Assembly: GCF_003860345.1 (NCBI RefSeq)
Contig: NZ_CP034179.1
Span: 3,828,001-3,892,000 of the forward strand
Reading direction: 5' to 3'
Source: Caenibius tardaugens NBRC 16725
Lineage (GTDB): Bacteria; Pseudomonadota; Alphaproteobacteria; Sphingomonadales; Sphingomonadaceae
Length of the DNA stretch: 64,000 bases
Shown: one piece after another, positions 17,286 to 24,799 of the stretch
Numbering within the stretch: the stretch's first letter is position 1
Layout of the letters: every line of letters starts with the position of its first letter
Notes under the pieces: model-generated
Database searches by the model: none
Told to the model about the DNA's origin: nothing
What the model saw: the letters and a program-made list of their open reading frames with translations, nothing else
Made by a program: the position numbers and the translations under genes

Positions 17286-18614
17286 ATGAACGACGGGGCT
17301 GCCGATGCCGGCGCATCAAGCGACCTTACGGTCGAGGACGCGAAACCGGCAGGAACCGCTAAGCGCACGCTGATGCTGATCATGCTCACGCTGATCTATT
17401 CGTTGAACTATCTCGATCGTCAGATCGTGCTGATCTTGCAGGAACCGATAAAACATGAGTTCGTGCTCAAGGATTGGCAACTGGGTCTGCTGACCGGGGG
17501 CTCGATCAGTCTGTTCTATACGGCAATGGGCATCCCTCTGGCACGGTGGATTGATAGCGGCATTCATCGTGTGCGCATGATCGGCGCGATCACGGTGTTG
17601 TGGAGTATCCTGACCGCGGTTGGCGGGGTGACGCGCAATTACTGGCAACTGTTCTTCGCACGTGTTGGCGTGGGTATGGCGGAAAGCGGTTTTGCGCCCG
17701 CAGCGCATTCGCTGCTCTCCGATCTTTATCCTGCGGACAAACGCCCCAGCGCGATGGGCGTTTTCGCCACTGGTATACCGATAGGTATCATGCTCGGGCT
17801 GATGGCAGGCGGTTTCATCGCCCAGCACTACAACTGGCGCATGGCGCTGCTGATTGTGGGGCTGCCCGGCGTGATGATCGGATTGCTGTTTGTCATTCTG
17901 GCCCGAGAACCCAAACGCGGCGCGGCGGAATCCGGAGGGGCGACCCTGGAAACAGACAGCCTCTCATTCCGCGAGGCCGTAGCGGCCCTTTGGCGGACAT
18001 CGGCCTATGTTCAGGTCATTCTCGCCAGTGCGGCGGCCAGTTTTGCACAGATGGGCATCACGGCATGGCTTCCTTCCTACCTGATCCGGGTGCATGGCAT
18101 GTCCTTGTCGGAAGTAGGACTCGGCATGGGGGTTTTGATGGGCGCATCAGGCCTGGTCGGCACCGCGTTCGGTGGCTGGTTGGCAATGCGCCTTGGCAGG
18201 CGTGGGATGGACGCCATGCTGTGGGCCCCGATAATTGGGCTGACGCTGAGCATTCCTTTGTTCGTCATGGCCTTTATGGCGGAGAGTGGCGCGAGCACTT
18301 TGTGGCTTCTGGCCATGCCCATGCTGCTTGTCGCGTTCTGGACGGCGCCATCGATTGCCGTCACGCAAAGTCTGGCTCCGGTGGCCACGCGGGCGACAGC
18401 CAGCGCGGTTTATATCGTGACCTGCAATATCATCGGAGTTGCATTGGGCCCGATTTTCGCGGGCATCATGAGCGACGTCTTCCATGGCATGACTGGCGAT
18501 CCGGCACGCGGTCTGCAATTGTCGCTGATGTGCCTCGCCGTGATCATGCTGTGGAGTGTCGTCCACTGGATCATTGCGGCACGCCGTTTGCGCAAGGATC
18601 GGATCGCCGTTTGA
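17286..18614 (+). CDS. MFS transporter (spinster-like/anion-cation symporter type)
   Basis: 442 residues with about 12 predicted membrane segments. It has LNYLDRQIVLILQEPIKHEF at the first helix, a signature of the spinster/ACS-like MFS group of sphingomonad catabolic clusters. An internal RVGVGMAESGFAPAAHSLLSDLYP follows in the first half and a second-half MRLGRRGMDAM loop. ATG 17286 is chosen because upstream residues are not MFS-like and cover operator site 5. Likely imports the cluster substrate or exports an intermediate. It ends at a strong bidirectional terminator. Confidence 0.86.
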   Translation: MNDGAADAGASSDLTVEDAKPAGTAKRTLMLIMLTLIYSLNYLDRQIVLILQEPIKHEFVLKDWQLGLLTGGSISLFYTAMGIPLARWIDSGIHRVRMIGAITVLWSILTAVGGVTRNYWQLFFARVGVGMAESGFAPAAHSLLSDLYPADKRPSAMGVFATGIPIGIMLGLMAGGFIAQHYNWRMALLIVGLPGVMIGLLFVILAREPKRGAAESGGATLETDSLSFREAVAALWRTSAYVQVILASAAASFAQMGITAWLPSYLIRVHGMSLSEVGLGMGVLMGASGLVGTAFGGWLAMRLGRRGMDAMLWAPIIGLTLSIPLFVMAFMAESGASTLWLLAMPMLLVAFWTAPSIAVTQSLAPVATRATASAVYIVTCNIIGVALGPIFAGIMSDVFHGMTGDPARGLQLSLMCLAVIMLWSVVHWIIAARRLRKDRIAV

Positions 18615-18625
18615 ACCGGAAGGCA

Positions 18626-18652
18626 AAAGGCGGGATGCTTTATCCCGCCTTT
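18626..18652. terminator. bidirectional intrinsic terminator
   Basis: A perfect 11-bp stem (AAAGGCGGGAT / ATCCCGCCTTT) with a 5-nt loop lies between the convergent MFS and P450 genes. It has A-rich and T-rich flanks for either direction. Confidence 0.85.
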
Positions 18653-18659
18653 GGTCGCG

Positions 18660-19883
18660 TCAGGTTGCCACGTTCCATTCCAGCGGCAATTTCTTGAGCA
18701 TAAGCGTCGCACCAGCATGGCTTTCGATCGCGCCAGCATCGGGTGCGATCCGCAGGTCGGGCATGCGCGGTAGCAGCTCCTCGATCATGATGGTCAGTTG
18801 CTTGCGCGCAAGGTAGGCGCCGATGCACAAGTGCGGCCCGGCCCCAAATCCGAGATGTTTGACGCGGCGTCCGCCTGCACGGTCGAAGTCGACTTCCAGC
18901 GGGTTATGCCACTGGTCGGCGTCGAGGCCGGCGATGGGGGTTCCTGCGCAGACGACATCGCCTTGTTTCATAACCACACCCCGGAAGACCTGATCCTTGG
19001 CGGCGGCTCGTCCGATGAACGAAATACCGAAACGGCGAAGCAGTTCCTCCAACGCAACCGGAATCGCGGAAGGGTTCTGGAGCAGGTAATCGCGATGACC
19101 GGGGTTTTCCGCAAGGAACCGCATGATATGCGTCATCTGTGATGTGATCGTGTCGAGACCGCCGGAAAACAGCATGAGTGTCATCGAACGCATATCGTCG
19201 AAATCGGGACGTTTGCCGTCGATCTTCATCCGCATCAGGGCCTGAAACATCGGCCCCTGATTGGCAGCGGGATTGGCGAGCTGTTGCTGCAGCCACTCGG
19301 TCACCCAACTGAAGGCGTCGATAAAGCCCTGGTTGGTTTCCTCTACGGTCTGCCCGCGGAAAATCAGTTTGATCCACGATAGACACTGATCGCGCAGCGA
19401 AAGATCGGCCCCCATCAGATTGAGAAAGGTATCGATTGGCAGTTTGTAGGCGAATTCGGAGACAAATTCACAGCGCCCTGGGGTGAATTCGTCGAACAGC
19501 TTCAAAGTGAAAGCACGGGTGTCAGGATCGATAGTGGCCAATGCGCGGGGCGAAAACAGGTTGTTTGCCATCGCCTTGCGGTATGCCGTGTGTTTCGGCG
19601 GATCGAAATTATTCGGGATCAGCACCACCGACGCATCGCGTTTGGGGATGGCCAGCGAAGTCGCGGTAAACCGTTCGTGGTCGGCGAAGATTTCCTCGAT
19701 CGCATCCGTCGAACGGGCGATCCAGTAGCCGCCGAGATCGGGCGAGAAGAAGATTTCGGGGCAATCGTTCAGGCTGGCGATATACCCGTAAGGATCGCTG
19801 CTGATCGCCTTGTCATTCCGAAAATCGAACGACTTTACGAGATGTGCGGGCACGTGATCAGGAACAGTGGCGGGCGCGGTCAC
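18660..19883 (-). CDS. cytochrome P450
   Basis: A 407-residue soluble bacterial P450. It has the I-helix SGGLDTITS (Gly where Ala is usual before the acid-alcohol pair), the K-helix EELLRRF (E-x-x-R) and the haem loop LGFGAGPHLCIGAYLAR with the axial Cys near residue 353. It would hydroxylate a hydrophobic substrate with electrons from ferredoxin and a reductase, neither of which is encoded nearby. The GTG start has GGAGAG 7 nt before it. It lies downstream of the IclR gene on the same strand with a 131-bp gap holding its own inverted repeat. Probably the entry step of the pathway. Confidence 0.92.
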   Translation of the reverse strand: MTAPATVPDHVPAHLVKSFDFRNDKAISSDPYGYIASLNDCPEIFFSPDLGGYWIARSTDAIEEIFADHERFTATSLAIPKRDASVVLIPNNFDPPKHTAYRKAMANNLFSPRALATIDPDTRAFTLKLFDEFTPGRCEFVSEFAYKLPIDTFLNLMGADLSLRDQCLSWIKLIFRGQTVEETNQGFIDAFSWVTEWLQQQLANPAANQGPMFQALMRMKIDGKRPDFDDMRSMTLMLFSGGLDTITSQMTHIMRFLAENPGHRDYLLQNPSAIPVALEELLRRFGISFIGRAAAKDQVFRGVVMKQGDVVCAGTPIAGLDADQWHNPLEVDFDRAGGRRVKHLGFGAGPHLCIGAYLARKQLTIMIEELLPRMPDLRIAPDAGAIESHAGATLMLKKLPLEWNVAT

Positions 19884-19893
19884 AGAATCTCTC

Positions 19894-19919
19894 CGTCAGG
19901 TGATATTGTTGCCCTGACG
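19894..19919. promoter_or_regulatory. inverted repeat upstream of the P450 gene
   Basis: CGTCAGG and CCTGACG, 7-bp perfect arms separated by 12 nt, lie 11-36 bp upstream of the P450 start. They could be an operator or a 5'-UTR hairpin. The motif is unlike the TTCC-N8-GGAA sites. Confidence 0.35.
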
Positions 19920-20014
19920 TATGGCGCGGATGCCACCTGTGGGTAGCGTGAAATCCATCATGAGAAGGAAAGTTGGCGGTCCGTGTTCTCTATGTCGGTA
20001 TTGGTTTGATTGGG

Positions 20015-20863
20015 TCATTGCAGCGCATATGGTTGCGCTGACTGGAGAAAGCGATCCCGGTGCCGCATCACAGCGGCTTGTAAAGCGTTTGCAACCTGCT
20101 TGATTTCCTTTTCCGATTCAAACAGCTTGTCACCCACAATGCCAATTGCGTGCGGCGAAACGGCATTGGGTATTTGCAAAGGTACAGCGATAGAATCGAG
20201 AACAATGTCGTTGCGTCGGCAGAGGGCGAACCCTTGCGCCCTGGTGCGTGCCACGCGATCAACGAGATACTTCATCAGGGATGGACCGCTGGGGCCGATA
20301 CCCAGTTGCTGGGCCCGGGTCACGAGCTTGATGATTTCAACATTGGAATGCTGGGCAAGAATGGCAGCTGCAAAATTGGTGCCCGGCTGCCAGCGATCAT
20401 GATCGTAACGGATGACCTCGGTTGGGAAATCCACATCTTCTTCCGGTGTCAGCCAATGGCCCCGGATTTGTGCAACGTTCTCGACCCAGCAGTCATTCTG
20501 GAAGGTAATGTAAACGGTGGCTCCGGTTTCCGCCCGCACTTCATTGAGCAGTTCGCCGATATAATCGCCGCCGAAGAAATTGCGTTCAATGCTGCGCCCG
20601 GTCGCCACAAGTTTGTAGGACGGGACATAACGTTTGGTTTCGCGATTGAAAGTAAGATAGCCCATCGAGGCCAGCGTGCGCAGGATCTCATCAGTACTGG
20701 AATTGGGAATACCCAGCGCCTCGCTGATATCGATCGTGCGGGCAGGGGCATCGTGCTGGGTAAAGTAATGCACGATGTCGAGTGTGCGCAGGCACGATTT
20801 GACCCCACTCTGTGTGGTAGGGCGGGTATTGCCATTATCTGCGTCCGGCCGTTTCTTAGCCAT
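20015..20863 (-). CDS. IclR-family transcriptional regulator
   Basis: 282 residues. The N-terminal winged helix (about 18-80) reads SCLRTLDIVHYFTQ...TIDISEALGIPNSSTDEILRTLASMGYL. It is followed by the IclR effector domain with GATVYITFQND, PGTNFAAAILAQHS and a late DSIAVPLQIP. IclR proteins often control catabolic genes and bind acids. GGAGAGG precedes the ATG. It diverges from an SDR gene across a region carrying operator site 6, which makes it the leading candidate to bind the six TTCC-N8-GGAA sites and to regulate itself. This link is inference. Confidence 0.9.
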   Translation of the reverse strand: MAKKRPDADNGNTRPTTQSGVKSCLRTLDIVHYFTQHDAPARTIDISEALGIPNSSTDEILRTLASMGYLTFNRETKRYVPSYKLVATGRSIERNFFGGDYIGELLNEVRAETGATVYITFQNDCWVENVAQIRGHWLTPEEDVDFPTEVIRYDHDRWQPGTNFAAAILAQHSNVEIIKLVTRAQQLGIGPSGPSLMKYLVDRVARTRAQGFALCRRNDIVLDSIAVPLQIPNAVSPHAIGIVGDKLFESEKEIKQVANALQAAVMRHRDRFLQSAQPYALQ

Positions 20864-21018
20864 GGAACCTCTCCGTCTACCCCATGTGCCAGTCTTGTGC
20901 CGGCTTCAAATCAGCCCATTTTCATGAACTTTGATAAGGCACGTGGTAATGGATGCGCCGGGCCGCTTCAAGCCATGTGTCCTCTTGATGCGACCAGTTC
21001 CTGGCGTCGTCATGCGCA

Positions 21019-21034
21019 TTCCGGATACGTGGAA
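21019..21034. promoter_or_regulatory. cluster operator site 6 (TTCC-N8-GGAA)
   Basis: TTCCGGATACGTGGAA lies between the IclR regulator and the divergent SDR gene. The GGAA runs into ATTTCC, so an overlapping GGAAATTTCC palindrome is also present. Confidence 0.52.
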
Positions 21035-21128
21035 ATTTCCGGCTCATTCTTGCGGCCGCTTGCGATGGTGGCGTGCGTGATGTCAGATGGTTGCCCGGGT
21101 TCGCTTCGGGACTGTGAAGGGAGAGTAT

Positions 21129-21893
21129 GTGATCAGTAATCGTCTGGCGGAAAAAGCCATTATCGTTATCGGATCGGGCACTGGAATTGGTGCGGCCACG
21201 GCGCGGCGCCTGGCGCAGGAAGGCGCAAAGGTCTGTCTGGCTGATATCAATCTTCCGGCTGCAGAACGTGTTGCGGAAGATATCGTGGCGGAAGGTGGAG
21301 ATGCTTTCGCGTGCCTGATAGATCTCGCTGACGAGCATTTGGTGAATACTGCTGTAGAGGCGGCGGTGGGACGTTTTGGCAAGCTCGATGGCGCACATAT
21401 CAATGCGGCGGACATGAAGACCCTGCTGGAGGATGCCAATATTCTCGAACAGCCCATGGCTGTCTTCGACCGGACGATACAGATCAATTTGCGCGGCCAT
21501 GTCCTGTGCACACGGGCTGTCCTGCCGCACCTGCTTGAAAATGGCGGCGGTTCTATCGTTTACACGACATCGGGTGCGGCCTTTGCCGGGGAACCGGTCC
21601 GCCCCGCCTATGCGATAACGAAAAGTGGCTTGACCGCGTTGGCGCGGCATGTGGCGATGGCTTGGGGCAAGAAGGGGGTCACGGCCAACTGCATAGCCCC
21701 GGGGCTGACCATCACGGAATCGGCAGGGGCGACTGGCAGTGAGTTTAGGGCGGCGATGCTTGAACATACTCCCCACGTCCGCCTCGGTGAACCCTCCGAC
21801 ATCGCCAATATGGTCGCGATGTTGTTGTCGGAGGATGGGCGCTGGATCAACGGACAGACCTACAATGTCGATGGTGGCGTGATCATGCGCTGA
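21129..21893 (+). CDS. SDR-family oxidoreductase
   Basis: A 254-residue classical SDR: IVIGSGTGIGAATA cofactor loop, HINAAD in place of NNAG, a catalytic Ser in TTSGAAF, YAITK (Tyr-x3-Lys), and a C-terminal YNVDGGVIMR. The GTG at 21129 is chosen because GAAGGGAGAG precedes it and residue 1 then matches family N-termini; an ATG 42 nt upstream has no clear ribosome site. It is the last catabolic-cluster gene. Its stop is 6 bp from that of the convergent EamA exporter. Likely oxidises a hydroxyl set by the P450, by context. Confidence 0.87.
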   Translation: MISNRLAEKAIIVIGSGTGIGAATARRLAQEGAKVCLADINLPAAERVAEDIVAEGGDAFACLIDLADEHLVNTAVEAAVGRFGKLDGAHINAADMKTLLEDANILEQPMAVFDRTIQINLRGHVLCTRAVLPHLLENGGGSIVYTTSGAAFAGEPVRPAYAITKSGLTALARHVAMAWGKKGVTANCIAPGLTITESAGATGSEFRAAMLEHTPHVRLGEPSDIANMVAMLLSEDGRWINGQTYNVDGGVIMR

Positions 21894-21899
21894 TCGCGT

Positions 21900-22838
21900 T
21901 TATGTATCTGCGCCGTCGTTAGCGGATGTCCTTTTGCTGGCGGCGGCACCAAGAATGATACCTCCAAGAATGATCGCCATCCCGATCAGGTGGAAGCTTT
22001 GCAGCCGCTCGTCCAGCAGGGCTGACGCCAGAAATGCACCGAACAGCGGCATGAGTGTGATGGTTTGTCCGGCAGGCCCCGCGCCGAGATCACGCACGGC
22101 TGCGTTGTAGAGCAGATAGGCGATAAGCGAGGGGAAGACTGCAACATAGGCAAAGGCACACAGCGTTCCCGCGCTGAATTGCACGCGCAAGCCCTGCGCA
22201 TGTTCCCACAACGCAAATGGCGCCATCGTGACTGCGCCAATAACAAAGGTCGCCACAAGAAAGCTGAGAGGGTGGCAGGGCGGACGGATGCGCAGCAGGC
22301 TGGTATAGGCGGCCCAGCATGTCACCCCGCACAGGATCAGCAGATCGCCCAGATTGAAATGCAATGTCAGGATTGCCGCGAGATGGCCGCGCAGAACGAT
22401 CAGCACCACCCCGAGCATGGACAGCAGTACGCCAGCGATCTGAAGGACAGGCGATCGCAACCGGAAGAACAGAAGGTTGAACAGAAGAACCAGCGCAGGA
22501 GTGGCCGCCTGCAGCAAAAGGCCGTTGCTGGCCGTCGTGAAGTGCAGTCCGGAATAGACAAAGCCATTGAATCCGCCGACACCGGCAACGCCCAGCAGCA
22601 GGATGATACGCCAGTGCTGGCGCAGGATTTGCCAATCTGCGCGCAATTTCGGCCAGGCAAAGGGCAGCACCAGAAGGACGGCCCCGCTCCAGCGGACGAG
22701 CGCGAGGGTAAACGGTGGGATGGCGCCCTGAACGGCGCGTCCGACAACGAAGTTGCCGGACCAGAACAGCATGACGAAAACCAGGCTGGCATAAGACAGC
22801 CAGCGTGTTTGATTTGAAACCTGCGTGTGTGCGGGCAT
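21900..22838 (-). CDS. EamA/DMT-family exporter
   Basis: 312 residues with about ten hydrophobic helices in two EamA repeats. The first repeat starts SLVFVMLFWSGNFVVGRA and the second includes GVTCWAAYTSLLRIR. Members of this drug/metabolite group include amino-acid exporters such as RhtA (family knowledge). It starts two bases after the MocR-type stop and is probably cotranscribed with it. The pair plus the divergent dioxygenase suggest export of an amino-acid-derived compound; this is inference. Confidence 0.86.
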   Translation of the reverse strand: MPAHTQVSNQTRWLSYASLVFVMLFWSGNFVVGRAVQGAIPPFTLALVRWSGAVLLVLPFAWPKLRADWQILRQHWRIILLLGVAGVGGFNGFVYSGLHFTTASNGLLLQAATPALVLLFNLLFFRLRSPVLQIAGVLLSMLGVVLIVLRGHLAAILTLHFNLGDLLILCGVTCWAAYTSLLRIRPPCHPLSFLVATFVIGAVTMAPFALWEHAQGLRVQFSAGTLCAFAYVAVFPSLIAYLLYNAAVRDLGAGPAGQTITLMPLFGAFLASALLDERLQSFHLIGMAIILGGIILGAAASKRTSANDGADT

Positions 22839-22840
22839 CC

Positions 22841-24226
22841 TCACACGACGCCCAGCGCTGACTTGTCGCTGCCAGGTTGCAGCAGGCCATGCAACGCGCG
22901 CAGGCATGTCTCAAGCTTGCCACGCTCGCGAATGGCGCCGAGGCATATACGGAGACCCGATGGTGCATTGGATGCGACTATAGGGGCGCCCGGCGGAGTG
23001 AGCGCGATCCCGGCGCGCAGTGCGCGGGATGTCAGGCGTTCTGCGTCGATCGCCGGCATGGGCATCCACAGATGGAGGCTCCGTTTCGCCCCGGGTTTCG
23101 CCAGTGCGGTTCCCAGAACGTCCTGTGCCAGCCGCGTGCGGGCTTCGGATTCGGCGAGCACGGCATCGGCGATTTTATCGGCGGTACCATCCTGTTCCCA
23201 TTGGCTGAAGAGAAGCGGGCCGAGCGTGGGCGGGCTATACCCGAAGGCGCGCAGCCCCATGAACAGCCGGTCGCGCAAGGCATCTCCATCCGGAGGTAGA
23301 ACGAATCCGAGGCGAAGGCCCGGCGCGATCGGCTTGGAAATGCCCGCGACCAGCAGGGTTCGTTCGGGAGCAAGTTCGGCAAAGCTGTCCGGTGCGTTTT
23401 CGGGCGCGAAAACGCGGTAAGCCTCATCCTCGACGATTGTCAGATCGTATTGTCGGGCGATGGCGATGATGTCTGCGCGCCGTGCGGGGTCGAGCGTGAT
23501 GGTCGTGGGATTTTGCAGGGTTGGTATGAGGACCAGTATCCGTGCGCCGGTATCGCGCGCGGCGCGGGCGATCGCTTCCGGATCGATACCGCGATCGTCC
23601 ATCGTTACCCCATGAAGATTGTAACCTGCATGGGCGGCCAGGGTTTTGATTCCCGCGTAAGTGGCCGCTTCGCACAGGATTGTATCGCCCGGCCTCGCCA
23701 GTGCGGAAAAGGCGAGGGCCAGGCCATGTTGGCCCCCATTGCACTGTATCAGCCGATCCGCCGTGGCGCGGGTCATGCGGTGGCGTCGGCGGAGCCACGA
23801 AGCCCCTGCGTGGCGGGCTGCCAGCAACCCTTCCGGCGGCGGGTAATTCAGGCAATCGAGCAAGTCAGCCCTCTGGCGCAAGCTATTCAGGCCTTCGTTG
23901 AGCCAGCGTTCCGAGGGTGCGAGCGGCGGGGCATTTTGCGCCATATCCGCCGGGCCTGCGTCCATAGCGAGCGGAACGGTGGCATGATCGGCAACGTAGG
24001 ACCCACGCCCCACATGGCTCGAGAGAAGGCCGCGACGTTCGGCTTCACCATAGGCGCGGCTGACGGTTCCCACGCTTAACGAAAGGCGGTGCGCCAGGTC
24101 GCGATGCGGTGGCAGTCGTTCGCCCGGGCGCAGTATCCCGTGATGTACGTCATGCTCGAGCGCGGCGATCAGGCGTTCGTACAAGGGTGATGGGCCTTCG
24201 GGGATATTCGGAAGCCAGTTTGCCAT
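22841..24226 (-). CDS. MocR-type PLP-dependent GntR regulator
   Basis: 461 residues. A GntR winged helix (about 10-80, including LPPHRDLAHRLSLSVGTVSRAYGEAERRG) is joined to an aminotransferase-fold domain. That domain has CNGGQHGLALAFSAL, the Asp/Tyr of IVEDEAYRVF and the Schiff-base Lys in VAGISKPIAPGLRLGF. MocR proteins usually sense PLP or amino-linked ligands and control a neighbouring gene. ATG 24226 has AAGGA 8 nt upstream and drops 17 unlikely residues. A palindrome at 24238-24255 lies immediately upstream, so autoregulation is likely. Confidence 0.91.
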   Translation of the reverse strand: MANWLPNIPEGPSPLYERLIAALEHDVHHGILRPGERLPPHRDLAHRLSLSVGTVSRAYGEAERRGLLSSHVGRGSYVADHATVPLAMDAGPADMAQNAPPLAPSERWLNEGLNSLRQRADLLDCLNYPPPEGLLAARHAGASWLRRRHRMTRATADRLIQCNGGQHGLALAFSALARPGDTILCEAATYAGIKTLAAHAGYNLHGVTMDDRGIDPEAIARAARDTGARILVLIPTLQNPTTITLDPARRADIIAIARQYDLTIVEDEAYRVFAPENAPDSFAELAPERTLLVAGISKPIAPGLRLGFVLPPDGDALRDRLFMGLRAFGYSPPTLGPLLFSQWEQDGTADKIADAVLAESEARTRLAQDVLGTALAKPGAKRSLHLWMPMPAIDAERLTSRALRAGIALTPPGAPIVASNAPSGLRICLGAIRERGKLETCLRALHGLLQPGSDKSALGVV

Positions 24227-24237
24227 GCGTTCATCCT

Positions 24238-24255
24238 TATTGAACTGGTTCAATA
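24238..24255. promoter_or_regulatory. TTGAAC-NN-GTTCAA palindrome, copy 1
   Basis: TATTGAACTGGTTCAATA is an 18-bp dyad with only the central pair unmatched. It lies 11 bp before the MocR-type ATG, in the divergent region facing the NTF2-like gene. Copy 2 is at 24769-24788. Confidence 0.62.
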
Positions 24256-24401
24256 TCACGTTTGACGTATAGTGCAAATTGTATCATTTGGTTGAAAGAG
24301 CTGATCTTAAGGTCCAGGCTGATTGCGCTAATGCATTAGATAGTCTGGTTCATTTTGTAACGGCCGGATCGAACGATATCCTCATCGAAAAGGAGTTTGT
24401 C

Positions 24402-24770
24402 ATGAATCGTGATGAGATGGAGCATTTTTCCAGATTGTGGATCGGACACTGGAATGCGCGCGATATCGACGCGGTGCTCGACGTATTCACCGACGACGCC
24501 CGCTTCATCAGCCCACTGGCGGCGGAAGTCACCGGATCGCCGGTTATCGCAGGCAAGGCCGCGTTGCGACAGTATTGGAAGAAGGCGCTCGACCAGACGG
24601 AGAGCCTGCATTTTTCCCTGATCGGTTCGATCTGCGATCTCGAACGGCAGACGCTGGTCGTGCAGTATCGCGCGGAGCGGAACGGCAGGGTCACACGTGC
24701 GGCTGAGGCGATGCGCTTTGAAGGGCGCTGGCAAGTGGAAGGGGAGGCATTATATGGTGCCCCACTGTAA
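24402..24770 (+). CDS. NTF2-like/SnoaL-like protein
   Basis: 122 residues with an NTF2-like cone fold pattern: MEHFSRLWIGHWNARDIDAVLDVFTDDARFISP, then GKAALRQYWKKAL and a C-terminal EAMRFEGRWQVEGEALYG. The fold serves as isomerases, cyclases or binding proteins; no specific function can be read. AAAAGGAG lies 7 nt before the ATG. It is first in a two-gene unit with the dioxygenase and is flanked on both sides by the same palindrome. Confidence 0.8.
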   Translation: MNRDEMEHFSRLWIGHWNARDIDAVLDVFTDDARFISPLAAEVTGSPVIAGKAALRQYWKKALDQTESLHFSLIGSICDLERQTLVVQYRAERNGRVTRAAEAMRFEGRWQVEGEALYGAPL

Positions 24771-24788
24771 ATTGAACCGGTTCAATTT
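24769..24788. promoter_or_regulatory. TTGAAC-NN-GTTCAA palindrome, copy 2
   Basis: AAATTGAACCGGTTCAATTT, a perfect 20-bp palindrome, overlaps the stop codon of the NTF2-like gene and ends 11 bp before the dioxygenase ATG. The shared core with copy 1 is ATTGAAC-NN-GTTCAAT. Confidence 0.65.
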
Positions 24789-24799
24789 GAGGTAATCCG

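Noticed and set aside
21031-21040. GGAAATTTCC palindrome alone as the IclR operator
   Set aside because: It overlaps operator site 6 but is absent from the other five sites; the TTCC-N8-GGAA frame explains all six.
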